This document shows positions 17,456 through 25,262 of a stretch of 64,000 nucleotides of DNA, in pieces. The position numbers were made by a program, and so were the translations under genes. The DNA comes from JAGSPQ01 sp038206395 (GTDB lineage Bacteria; Myxococcota; Myxococcia; Myxococcales; Myxococcaceae). Location of the stretch: assembly GCA_038206395.1 (NCBI GenBank), contig JBBRAX010000007.1, positions 129,380 to 193,379 on the forward strand. The letters are read 5' to 3'. The notes under the pieces were generated by a model, which saw only the letters and a list, made by a program, of their open reading frames with translations, did not search any database and had not been told where the DNA came from. Position 1 is the stretch's first letter; each line of letters begins with the position of its first letter.

Positions 17456-18496
17456 TCAGCGCGTCGAACGCGCGAGCGCGATGACGGCGTCGAGGTCGAA
17501 GGGGTGCGGCGGCGAGAGCTGGTCGTAGCTGCAGTCGCGGGGCGACTTGTCGGTGCGCCAGCGAAGAAAGGTCGCGCCATGGCGGAAGCGAGCGCCCTGG
17601 AGGTAGTCGAACTTCACCTCGACGACGAGCTCGGGACGAAGTGGGGTCCACGACAGGTCTTTCTTTCCCGACCAGCGGCTGGGCCCACCTGGGGTGCGGC
17701 CGCTGCCGAAGCTGGTGCCGCCTTCATACGGCTTCACCTTTTCGATCAGCTCCTTCTTCTGTTTGGCCGTGAAGGAAGAGGTGTGGCCGACGTGGTGAAG
17801 GACGCCGGCGGCGTCGTACATGCCGAGCAGCAGCGCGCCGACGGTGTTCTCGACTTTGCCGGCGCGCCAGCCGCCGACCACGCAGTCGGCGGTGCGGCCG
17901 TGCTTGATCTTCACCATCACGCGCTTGCCGGGCAGGTACGGCAGCTCGGTGCGGCGGGCGATGACGCCGTCGAGGCCGGCGCCTTCGAACTGGTTGAACC
18001 AGTCTTTCGCGATCGCGGGGTCGGGCGTCTGCGGAGTGGGGAAGAGCGTCTGGCTGACGGGGACGAGCTCGAGCAGCTTCTGGCGGCGTTCGGCGAAGGG
18101 CTTCTGGCGCCAGTCTTCGCCGCCGACGGCGAGAAGATCGAACGCGACGAAAGCGGCCGGCGTCTCTTGTGACAGCTTGAGCACGCGCGACGCAGCGGGG
18201 TGGATGCGTTGCTGCAGCGTCTCGAAGTCGAGGCCGTTCGCGGTGGGGACGAAGAGCTCACCGTCGAGCACGCAGTCGCCGGGAATGTTTTTCTTCAGCA
18301 GCGCGACGACTTCAGGAAAGTAGCGTTCCAGCGGCTGCCCGTTGCGGCTGCAGAGGTGAAGGGCCTCGCCGTCCTTGAAAGGCAACGCGCGGAAGCCGTC
18401 CCACTTGGGCTCGTAGACCCAGCCTTCGCCCACAGGGATTTCGACCTGTGGGTCGGCCAGCATCGGTTCGATGGGTGAGGTGAATGGCAGGGTCAT
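17456..18496 (-). CDS. ATP-dependent DNA ligase (LigC/LigD ligase-domain type)
   Basis: The protein has 346 residues with an adenylation domain and an OB-fold. The catalytic lysine motif is EPKWDGFR with Lys 31. Later nucleotidyltransferase motifs are visible as FVAFDLLA, LDGVIARR and VMVKIKHGR. The C-terminal region LRPELVVEVKFDYLQGARFRH is the OB-fold motif VI area. It lacks the polymerase and phosphoesterase domains of full LigD, so it resembles stand-alone LigC-like enzymes that seal nicks in repair. It overlaps no neighbour and precedes the NFACT gene by 7 bp on the same strand. Linkage to Ku cannot be assessed in this window. Confidence 0.88.
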   Translation of the reverse strand: MTLPFTSPIEPMLADPQVEIPVGEGWVYEPKWDGFRALPFKDGEALHLCSRNGQPLERYFPEVVALLKKNIPGDCVLDGELFVPTANGLDFETLQQRIHPAASRVLKLSQETPAAFVAFDLLAVGGEDWRQKPFAERRQKLLELVPVSQTLFPTPQTPDPAIAKDWFNQFEGAGLDGVIARRTELPYLPGKRVMVKIKHGRTADCVVGGWRAGKVENTVGALLLGMYDAAGVLHHVGHTSSFTAKQKKELIEKVKPYEGGTSFGSGRTPGGPSRWSGKKDLSWTPLRPELVVEVKFDYLQGARFRHGATFLRWRTDKSPRDCSYDQLSPPHPFDLDAVIALARSTR

Positions 18497-18527
18497 CGCG
18501 AGACCCGTGATGTTACGCAGCCAGCCG

Positions 18528-19736
18528 CTAGAAAGCCTTCAGGTCCTTCAGGATCCGCTTCGAGATGACGATGCGCTGGATCTCCCCCGTGCCTTCGAAG
18601 ATGTCGTAGACGCGGATGTCGCGGAACCACTTCTCGACCATCTGGTCGCTCATCACGCCGGCGGCGCCCATCACCTGGGTCAAGTCAGCCAGGGTGTCGA
18701 CGGCAGCGCGGGCGGCGTAGGCCTTCGACATCGACGCTTCCTTCGCGTTGCTGATGCCCGCGTCGGCCATCCACGCGGCGCGCCAGCAGAGAAGGCGTGA
18801 CGCCTCGAGCCGGCGCTTGCTCTTCGCGATCAGCCCTTCGACGTGGTGGTAGCGCGCGATGGGGCGACCGAGCTCGAAGTTTTCCTTCGCGAAGTCGACG
18901 GCCTTTTCGTAAGCGGCGCGCGCGATGCCGACCGCCATCGCTGCGACCATCGGGCGGGTGGTGTCGAAGGTCTTCATCGCGCCCATGAAGCCCTCTTTGC
19001 CCTCGTAATATTTCTCGCCGCCCAGCAGGCAGTCTTCGTGAACGCGGCAATCTTCGAGCACGAGCTCAGCGGTCTCTGACGCGCGAAGGCCCATCTTCTC
19101 TTCGATTTTTCCGACGCTGAAACCGGGAGTCCCCTTCTCGACGACGAAGGCGCGGTGCCCTGCCCGGCCCTTGCTCGCATCGACGGTGGCGAAGATGACG
19201 ACCCACGACGCGCGCGCGCCGTTGGTGATGTAGCACTTGCGGCCGTTGAGGACCCAGTGGTTGCCATCCTTGCGCGCGGTGGTGCGGATGCCCGCGACGT
19301 CGCTGCCGGCGGCGGGCTCGGTGAGGCCGTACGCGCCCCACTTCGGCTCGGGCGCAGTGAAGATGCCGAGGTACTTCTTCTTCTGTTCCGGCGTGCCCAT
19401 GATCGCGATTGGCGGGCCGCCGAGGCCGGGGCCGGGCAGCGTGAGGATGATTGCCGGGTCGCCCCACGCGACTTCTTCGGCGCCGATGATCGCGAGCCGG
19501 TTCGTCTGCTTGAAGCCCTTCGCCTTCTCTTCGCCGAGGCCTTCGCCTTCGCCGCCGAGCTCTTTGGGCAGGCCGCCCATCGAGATGCCGAGGTCCTTCA
19601 CCTTCTGCAGAAACGCAGCGGGAATCTCGTGGTTGCGGTCGGACTCGAGCGCGATGGGCCGCACCTCGTTTTCCGCGAACCAGTGAATCATCTGGCGAAC
19701 GTTTTCCTGCTTCTCGGTGAGGCTGAAGTCGATCAT
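18528..19736 (-). CDS. Acyl-CoA dehydrogenase
   Basis: The protein has 402 residues, standard for the family. It should oxidise an acyl-CoA to the enoyl-CoA using FAD. Signatures are YGLTEPAAGSDVAGIRTTA (FAD/substrate region), WVLNGRKCYITNG, and the C-terminal DIFEGTGEIQRIVISKRIL. The last places the catalytic Glu at the EGTGE position used in short/medium-chain enzymes. The start ATG 19736 has GAGGAG six bases upstream. It follows a second, more divergent acyl-CoA dehydrogenase gene by 14 bp, so the two are probably cotranscribed and may act in one pathway or as a heteromer. The chain-length preference cannot be read here. Confidence 0.92.
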   Translation of the reverse strand: MIDFSLTEKQENVRQMIHWFAENEVRPIALESDRNHEIPAAFLQKVKDLGISMGGLPKELGGEGEGLGEEKAKGFKQTNRLAIIGAEEVAWGDPAIILTLPGPGLGGPPIAIMGTPEQKKKYLGIFTAPEPKWGAYGLTEPAAGSDVAGIRTTARKDGNHWVLNGRKCYITNGARASWVVIFATVDASKGRAGHRAFVVEKGTPGFSVGKIEEKMGLRASETAELVLEDCRVHEDCLLGGEKYYEGKEGFMGAMKTFDTTRPMVAAMAVGIARAAYEKAVDFAKENFELGRPIARYHHVEGLIAKSKRRLEASRLLCWRAAWMADAGISNAKEASMSKAYAARAAVDTLADLTQVMGAAGVMSDQMVEKWFRDIRVYDIFEGTGEIQRIVISKRILKDLKAF

Positions 19737-19750
19737 GGGTGGCTCCTCTT

Positions 19751-20935
19751 TCAGCTCAGCGAAGGGTGCAGTGAAGGAAGGGGAAAGAGGTCGGGCGAGA
19801 GCAGCGAACGGCCGAGCTCGGCGGCAGCGACGGTCGCGTCGGCCGCCTGGGTGTGAAGGCCGTAGAGGGCGAGCGTCTTCGCGTCGCGCATCCACTTCTC
19901 TGACGGGTGGTCTTGCAGGTAGCCAGCGCCGCCGAGAATCTGCACGCCTGCGTTGGCGCAGAAGAAGGCGGCCTCGAGCGCTTGGGTCTGGGCGAGCGCG
20001 ATGTTGGCGGTGGGCTGCTTGCCGCCGTCGAATTCCCAGGCGGCGCGCCAGACGAGCCAGCGCGCGGCCTCGACTGCGGTCGCCATGTCGGCGAGCAGGA
20101 AGGCGATCGCCTGGAAGTGACCGATGGGCTTGCCGAACGCCTGGCGTTCTTCCGCGTAGGCGCGGGCGTACTCGAAGGAAGCGGCGGCGAGGCCGACGGC
20201 GCGCGCGGCGGTGACGAGGCTCAACCGGTCGTAGTGCGCGCGCAAGACGGTGGGCAGCGCGCCGGGCGTGTCGAGCCGCGCGGCGGCGTCGAGCTGCAGC
20301 GCTTCGACGACGACTTCGCGAACGGGCATCGCCTGCAGACCGAGCGTGGTGTGGGTGCGGGTCGACCGGAGCCCTTTGTTGCCCGCGTTGACGAGGAAGA
20401 CGCCCGCGCCCGCCAGGCCCTGGCCCGGCTCGACCTGCGCGAGGACGAGATGAAGCTCGGCGTCGCCGCCGTTGAAGACGTACGCCTTCTTGCCAGTGAG
20501 CTCCCACCCGCTCGCGGTACGGGTGGCGGTGGTGCGGAAGTCGTCCTGCGCTTTTCCTTCTTCGGCCGCGGCGAGCGCGGCGCGGCCGCGGTTGGCGAGC
20601 AGGCCTTTCAGCGCGGCGTGGGCGGCCGGCGTGTCGAGCGCGAGGAGCAGCTGCGACGCGGCGCCGGGGCCGTCGAGCGCGAAGGACGCCCCGACGTCGC
20701 CGATGGCGAGCTCTTCTTCGATCAGCGCGCGGACGAGCGTGCCCATGCCCTGCCCGCCCGCGGCCTCAGGCCACTCGACGCCGACGAGGCCGAGCTCACC
20801 GTACGCGGCGCGCAGCGCGTCGGTCGGGCCCGACTTCTCGATCGCGCGCAGCTTCGGCCGCAGCTCTTTCGCTGCGAACTGCCGAACAGTGGTCTGGATT
20901 TGGGTCAGCTCTTCGCCCAGCTCGAATGACGCCAT
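19751..20935 (-). CDS. Acyl-CoA dehydrogenase-like protein
   Basis: The protein has 394 residues with all three acyl-CoA dehydrogenase domains, including GYLQDHPSEKWMRDAKTLALYG at the C-terminus and the FAD-contact region LAAAEEGKAQDDFRTTATR. The usual TEP.GSD motif in the middle domain is replaced by AAEEGKAQDD. The C-terminal EGT motif normally carrying the catalytic Glu reads LYGLHTQ. It may therefore be an inactive or altered-chemistry partner of the gene that follows 14 bp downstream. Paired active/inactive acyl-CoA dehydrogenases forming heteromers are known in steroid catabolism; the parallel here is inference. Confidence 0.82.
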   Translation of the reverse strand: MASFELGEELTQIQTTVRQFAAKELRPKLRAIEKSGPTDALRAAYGELGLVGVEWPEAAGGQGMGTLVRALIEEELAIGDVGASFALDGPGAASQLLLALDTPAAHAALKGLLANRGRAALAAAEEGKAQDDFRTTATRTASGWELTGKKAYVFNGGDAELHLVLAQVEPGQGLAGAGVFLVNAGNKGLRSTRTHTTLGLQAMPVREVVVEALQLDAAARLDTPGALPTVLRAHYDRLSLVTAARAVGLAAASFEYARAYAEERQAFGKPIGHFQAIAFLLADMATAVEAARWLVWRAAWEFDGGKQPTANIALAQTQALEAAFFCANAGVQILGGAGYLQDHPSEKWMRDAKTLALYGLHTQAADATVAAAELGRSLLSPDLFPLPSLHPSLS

Positions 20936-21010
20936 TGGTGAGTTCCCTCTTCGCGGATTGATTCCGGAATCGGGCGGGCGTACCGCGCCGTTGACTTCGG
21001 AGTCAACCGC

Positions 21011-21535
21011 CTACAGTCGCGTGCGGCAGCGAAGGGTGCCCAGCGAGCCGAGCAGGTGGCTCTCGGGCGTGGACCCATCGTCGTCGATGAAGGCGAGGAC
21101 GACGCGCGACTCGATCGGTAGCGCGGCGATGAGGTGGCGATCCATCGGGGCGCTGCCTTGCCGGCGCCATTGGTAGACGACGAGGGTCCCCTGCCCCAGC
21201 GGCTCTTCGCGCAGCAGCGCAAAGTCAGCCTGCGTTCCCCACGAGGCGACGGTGCGTTGTTTCTGCGAAGCGATGGCGTCGTCGACGGCGTGCTCGAGGG
21301 CCTCGCGAATCACCATGCGGCCGCGCAGGTTGGGCGCGTTGGCGATCACCTCGAGCACCTGGTCGGGCATCGGCGAGTTGCTGAGCTTCCAGGCGGCGGG
21401 AACTTCGAGCTGGCAGCGCAGCGTCGGCGCGCGGAAGCCAGGCGGAATCACCGGAACGGCGGGCGCCTCGGGCACCCCTTCCTTGTCGGGGCACCCGGCC
21501 AGCAGCAGCACTCCGAACAGCGCGACCCGGACCAT
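21011..21535 (-). CDS. Small lipoprotein of unknown function
   Basis: The protein has about 174 residues. ATG at 21535 begins a short signal peptide with lipobox LLLAGC. A longer frame opens at a TTG 36 bases upstream. After a Pro/Val-rich linker comes a compact alpha/beta domain (LRCQLEVPAAWKL, then QVLEVIANAP, TLVVYQWRRQG, ESRVVLAFIDDDG). The pattern suggests a PsbP/DcrB-like fold, but this is only a resemblance. It is divergent from hemJ across about 60 bp. I do not recognise the family with confidence. Confidence 0.65.
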   Translation of the reverse strand: MVRVALFGVLLLAGCPDKEGVPEAPAVPVIPPGFRAPTLRCQLEVPAAWKLSNSPMPDQVLEVIANAPNLRGRMVIREALEHAVDDAIASQKQRTVASWGTQADFALLREEPLGQGTLVVYQWRRQGSAPMDRHLIAALPIESRVVLAFIDDDGSTPESHLLGSLGTLRCRTRL

Positions 21536-21595
21536 GAAACCGAATGTGTTTCGGCGCGCGCCGGCGGTCAATCACGGTATGCAGCGACAGTGACG

Positions 21596-22021
21596 ATGCT
21601 CTGGATCAAGGCCGTACACGTGATGGCGATCATCAGCTGGATGGCGGGCCTGCTGTACCTTTACCGGCTGTTCGTCTACCACGCGATGGAGACTGAAGAG
21701 GTCGTGCGGCAGCGGCTGCAGGTGATGGAACGCCGGCTGATCAACGGCATCGCGCACCCCGCGGCGATCGTCTCGCTCATCACCGGCGTGACGATGCTGT
21801 ACCTGACGCCCGGCTACCTGACGCAGCCGTGGATGCACGTGAAGCTGACGCTGGTGGTGGGGATGATCGTGAGCCACGAGCTGGCCGCGCGCTTCCGCAA
21901 GCGCCTCATCACCGAGCCCCACGCGGTGCCGCACAAGACCTTCCGTATTCTGAACGAGGTGCCGACGCTGCTCATGATCGGCATCGTGGTCATGGTCATC
22001 GTCCGCCCCTTCTCGCGATGA
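21596..22021 (+). CDS. hemJ: Protoporphyrinogen oxidase HemJ
   Basis: The protein has 141 residues with four predicted membrane helices, matching HemJ in size. The N-terminus WIKAVHVMAIISWMAGLLYL and the following RLFVYHA reproduce the HemJ signature, including the conserved His in KAVH and the Arg-rich RLFVYH segment. A second conserved part is PGYLTQPWMHVKL. HemJ oxidises protoporphyrinogen IX to protoporphyrin IX in haem synthesis at the inner membrane. The stop overlaps the start of the glycosidase gene (ATGA), so translation is probably coupled. The combination with a glycosidase is not an obvious pathway. Confidence 0.92.
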   Translation: MLWIKAVHVMAIISWMAGLLYLYRLFVYHAMETEEVVRQRLQVMERRLINGIAHPAAIVSLITGVTMLYLTPGYLTQPWMHVKLTLVVGMIVSHELAARFRKRLITEPHAVPHKTFRILNEVPTLLMIGIVVMVIVRPFSR

Positions 22022-23298
22022 CTGCGCCGCGCCGCTTCCCCGACAGCTTCGTCTTTGGCGTCGCGACGGCGGCGTACCAGGTCGAGGGCGGCATCGAGAA
22101 CGACTGGTCTGACTGGGAACGTGCGGGCAAGTGCCATTCGCCCGACGCGCGCTGCGGCAAGGCGGTCGACCACTGGAACCGCTTCGAAGAAGACATCGGG
22201 CTGATCGAAGCACTGGGCGCAAAGGCGTACCGGCTGTCGATCGAGTGGGCCCGGGTCGAGCCCGTCGCGGGGCAGTTCGACGACGTCGCGTGGGCGGCGT
22301 ATCGCGGGCGGCTCGAGCTGCTCTGTGCGCGCGGCATCCGCCCCATCGTCACCATGCACCACTTCACGCACCCGAAGTGGTTCGCGGCGCAGACGCCGTG
22401 GCACGAGCCGTCGTCGCTGGTGTCGTGGGCGCGGTACGCGAAGAAGTTCGCCGAGCTCGTCAGCGGGCTCGACGTCGCGGTGGTGACCTTCAACGAGCCG
22501 ATGGTGTTTCTGCTGGGCGGGTACCTGTCGGGGCAGATGCCCCCGGGGTTTTCGGATGCGGGCAAGGCGTGGGCGGCGGTGAGCAACCTCGCGCGGGCGC
22601 ATGTGATCGCGCGGCAGGCGTTGCTCGACAGGTCGAAGACCGTGACGGTCGGCATCTCGCAGCACCTGATGGACTTCGTGCCGGCCCGGCGTTGGCACCC
22701 GATCGATCAAGCGCTCACGCGGCTCGCCGACTCGAACTTCAACCACGCGCTGCTCGAGGCGCTCACGACGGGCGAGCTGAAGATTCAGATGCCGGGAATC
22801 GCGGCGGGCCGGACCAGAATCGACGGCGCGCGCGCCTCGATGGAATACCTCGGCATCAACTACTACACGCGCTCGCACCTGAAGTTCGTCGCGGGAAAGC
22901 CGTTTCTGACTTTCGAGTTCCGCGACGTGCACAAGCGCGGGCTGACGGACATCGGCTGGGAGTACTACCCCGAAGGGTTCGGCCGGCTGCTGCGAACGCT
23001 GAAGCGATACGACAAGCCGGTGTGGGTGACCGAGAACGGCATCGACGATCGCAGCGGGCTGCGTCGCACCCAGTTTCTTCACGACCACCTGAACCAGATT
23101 CTCGACGCGCGCGTCGATGGCGTGGACGTGCAGACGTACCTGCACTGGAGCCTGCTCGACAACTTCGAGTGGCTCGAGGCGTGGGGCCCGCGGTTCGGGC
23201 TGTACCACGTGGATTTCGAGACTCTGGAACGCACGCCGACGCCGGCTTGTGATTACTTCCGCACCGTCATCACCACCCGGGAAGTTCCGCCCTTATGA
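22018..23298 (+). CDS. Family 1 glycoside hydrolase (beta-glucosidase-like)
   Basis: The protein has 426 residues, near the typical GH1 length. The acid/base Glu is E160 in TFNEP, and the nucleophile is E339 in VTENG. Further GH1 landmarks are FVFGVATAAYQVEG at the N-terminus, RLSIEWARVEP, and YLHWSLLDNFEWLEAWGPRFGL near the end. No signal peptide is seen, so it should act in the cytoplasm on beta-linked disaccharides or glycosides. It overlaps hemJ and the next gene by ATGA junctions on both sides. Sugar specificity cannot be determined. Confidence 0.95.
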   Translation: MTAPRRFPDSFVFGVATAAYQVEGGIENDWSDWERAGKCHSPDARCGKAVDHWNRFEEDIGLIEALGAKAYRLSIEWARVEPVAGQFDDVAWAAYRGRLELLCARGIRPIVTMHHFTHPKWFAAQTPWHEPSSLVSWARYAKKFAELVSGLDVAVVTFNEPMVFLLGGYLSGQMPPGFSDAGKAWAAVSNLARAHVIARQALLDRSKTVTVGISQHLMDFVPARRWHPIDQALTRLADSNFNHALLEALTTGELKIQMPGIAAGRTRIDGARASMEYLGINYYTRSHLKFVAGKPFLTFEFRDVHKRGLTDIGWEYYPEGFGRLLRTLKRYDKPVWVTENGIDDRSGLRRTQFLHDHLNQILDARVDGVDVQTYLHWSLLDNFEWLEAWGPRFGLYHVDFETLERTPTPACDYFRTVITTREVPPL

Positions 23299-23858
23299 GC
23301 TTCGGCCTCGCGACTGTTCTGCTGGACCCTCCGAGCACTTTGATTTTCGGCTGCGCGCTGGCGGCGCTTTCAGCGAAGTTGATTCGGGCGAACCCGTCGC
23401 CTGGGCTCAGGAAGACGGTTATCCTCTCGGCCGGTTGGTCGGCCTGGTACGGACTGTGTGTGGCGTGGTTCTTCTTCAAGCGCCCCGACTGGATGTTCGT
23501 CTACCTGCTGGACACCGCGAAGGTGCCGCTGGCTCCGGCGTTCATCGCGTTCTGGCTGGTGCTGATCGGCTACGGAGCAATTGGCGCGCTCGGCACGGGC
23601 CTGTTGATGCAGCAGGAAAAGACGGCGCTTGGCGTCGCGGCTTCGGCGATGGCGGTGGTGAGCATGGCTTTCATCTTTGCCATCACGGGCGACCAGTACG
23701 TGCACGTCGGCACCACGGCCCAGTACCTCGCGGGCAACGCGCCGGTGCTGGACGAGGACTCGACGATGAAGCTGGCGCTGAACGTGTCAGGTGCGGGAAT
23801 CGTGGTGGGAATTCTCGCGGTGCTCGTGCTCCAGTTCCGCAAGCCGCGCGCCGCGTGA
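23295..23858 (+). CDS. Multi-spanning membrane protein of unknown function
   Basis: The protein has 187 residues with about five hydrophobic helices (for example TVLLDPPSTLIFGCALAAL, FIAFWLVLIGYGAIGALG, GVAASAMAVVSMAFIFAI and VSGAGIVVGILAVLVLQF). A loop carries GDQYVHVGTTAQYLAG. No cofactor or catalytic motif was recognised. Start and stop overlap both neighbours (ATGA, GTGA), so it is tightly coupled within the hemJ operon. I do not recognise the family. Confidence 0.7.
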   Translation: MSFGLATVLLDPPSTLIFGCALAALSAKLIRANPSPGLRKTVILSAGWSAWYGLCVAWFFFKRPDWMFVYLLDTAKVPLAPAFIAFWLVLIGYGAIGALGTGLLMQQEKTALGVAASAMAVVSMAFIFAITGDQYVHVGTTAQYLAGNAPVLDEDSTMKLALNVSGAGIVVGILAVLVLQFRKPRAA

Positions 23859-25015
23859 AGCCTGAGAAGAAGCCGCTGCTCGAGAGGGTCGGCGTCTTCT
23901 ACTTCCAGAAGCGCAGCCTGAAGCGCCCTGCCCCAGCGGGAGCTCCAGCCGACGCGATTCACCTGCTGAACCCGGAAGAAAGGAAGGCGGTCGACCGCGT
24001 CGAACGGGGCGCCATCATTCGATCGTGTCTGGCCGGGGCTGTGTCGGCGAGCATCGCGGCGGCGGCGGAAGTCTGGGCGTCGGCGGCGCTGGGGGATGAC
24101 GCGGCGCTGTTCAGCGACGCGAGCATTCGGTTCTGGGTGATCGTCGGCACGGCGACCGCGGTCGCTGCAGTGCTCGAGATTGCCTTTCTCTACTGGGACA
24201 TCTTGCGGTCAGTGCACGAGCTGTCGAGCGTGACGGGCTTAAGGCTCTTTGGCGCGACGAAGGAAGAGGCGAACGAGGTGATTGCGCAGGGGCTGGCGCG
24301 CGCAGCGTTGGAGCTGCCGAACCCCCTCGAGATCGACAAGCGCATCAACCCGCGGCGCGAGGCGTCGAGGTGGCGGCTGCTGCTCGCGTCGGTCGTCTAC
24401 AAGATGAAGGTCGGCGTCTCGAACTTTCTCATCAAGATGCTGGTGCGGCGCATTCTCGGGCGCGTGTTCGTGCGGTCGCTGGTCAACAGCTTGATTCCGT
24501 TTGCCGCGGTGCCAATCACTGCCGCGTGGAATGGGGTGGTGACGTGGTTGGTGATGAGGGAAGCGCGGCTGCGCGCGATGGGTCCGAGCGCGGCGCATGA
24601 GCTGGTCGAGGTGATGTTTGCTGACGCTTTGGCGCTGACGGATGCGGGGCGGCTCGCGGCGGTGAGGGCGGTGGCGGCGGCGATCGTGCGTACCCAGGAT
24701 CTGCACCCGAACCTCGTCTCGTTGCTGAACGAGGTGATTCTCAAAGCGGGCGACACGGGCACGGCAGAGCTCGACGACCCTGACGAGTTTCTTCGTTCAC
24801 TGAAGTCGCTGGCCGCGGGCGAGCAGCGGCTGGCGTTGCAGTTGGTGGCCGTCGCCTGCGTGATGGATGGCCGGGTGACGAGGCGTGAGAAGAAGCTCAT
24901 CACCGAGGCCTTCACCGCGCTCGGCCGCCCGGTGATGATGGACGCGGTCGAGAAGCTGCGGCGCGAGTTCGTCGCCGGCAACGGGGTCGCCGACGACGCA
25001 GTTCGGGCGATCTGA
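23855..25015 (+). CDS. Membrane-associated protein with TerB-like C-terminus
   Basis: The protein has 386 residues and starts at a GTG overlapping the preceding stop. Two hydrophobic segments near residues 50-115 (LAGAVSASIAAAAEVWASAAL, then WVIVGTATAVAAVLEIAFLYW) and a third around residues 200-230 suggest membrane association. The C-terminal segment EQRLALQLVAVACVMDGRVTRREKKLI resembles the helical TerB/tellurite-resistance-like domain, in which acidic residues bind metal. It is the last gene of the hemJ operon. The function is unknown, and the TerB assignment is tentative. Confidence 0.6.
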   Translation: MKPEKKPLLERVGVFYFQKRSLKRPAPAGAPADAIHLLNPEERKAVDRVERGAIIRSCLAGAVSASIAAAAEVWASAALGDDAALFSDASIRFWVIVGTATAVAAVLEIAFLYWDILRSVHELSSVTGLRLFGATKEEANEVIAQGLARAALELPNPLEIDKRINPRREASRWRLLLASVVYKMKVGVSNFLIKMLVRRILGRVFVRSLVNSLIPFAAVPITAAWNGVVTWLVMREARLRAMGPSAAHELVEVMFADALALTDAGRLAAVRAVAAAIVRTQDLHPNLVSLLNEVILKAGDTGTAELDDPDEFLRSLKSLAAGEQRLALQLVAVACVMDGRVTRREKKLITEAFTALGRPVMMDAVEKLRREFVAGNGVADDAVRAI

Positions 25016-25043
25016 GCCGCGCCACGGCCATCCTCTGCGGTGA

Positions 25044-25166
25044 CTACTGAACGGCGAGCTGCTGAACGGCGAGATAGTTCGCTTCGGGGACGTTCGAGTG
25101 CTCGGTGCCCTTGACTCGAATCTCGTACGTGCCGGGGAAGAGCGCGGTCGTTGGTGGAACCCGGGA
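25044..25166 (-). pseudogene. C-terminal relic of a PEGA/Ig-like repeat protein
   Basis: A minus-strand frame ending TAG at 25046-25044 reads sensibly as FPGTYEIRVKGTEHSN followed by NYLAVQQLAVQ. The PGTYEIRV pattern is typical of PEGA and related beta-sandwich domains. There is no start, no ribosome site and no coherent sequence upstream, where the terminator of the next gene lies. It is most simply the surviving tail of a deleted gene. Confidence 0.4.
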
Positions 25167-25182
25167 CCCAGAAACCGTGGGC

Positions 25183-25221
25183 AAAAAAGAAAAGACCGCG
25201 CGCGATGTTCGACGCGGCCTT
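25183..25221 (-). terminator. Rho-independent terminator after acyl-CoA dehydrogenase
   Basis: On the minus strand AAGGCCGCG (25221-25213) pairs with CGCGGTCTT (25200-25192), nine pairs including one G-T. It is followed by TTCTTTTTT ending at 25183. It begins about 40 bp beyond the stop of the 583-residue acyl-CoA dehydrogenase. This is the clearest intrinsic terminator in the window. Confidence 0.85.
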
Positions 25222-25262
25222 CGATCCTCAGCGCGTGAGAAAGGTCGGCTTGGGGGGAACCG

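Noticed and set aside
21814..23208. Open frame of 464 residues on the minus strand across hemJ and the glycosidase
   Set aside because: Both plus-strand genes have complete family signatures; the antisense frame is Arg/His-rich and lacks any.
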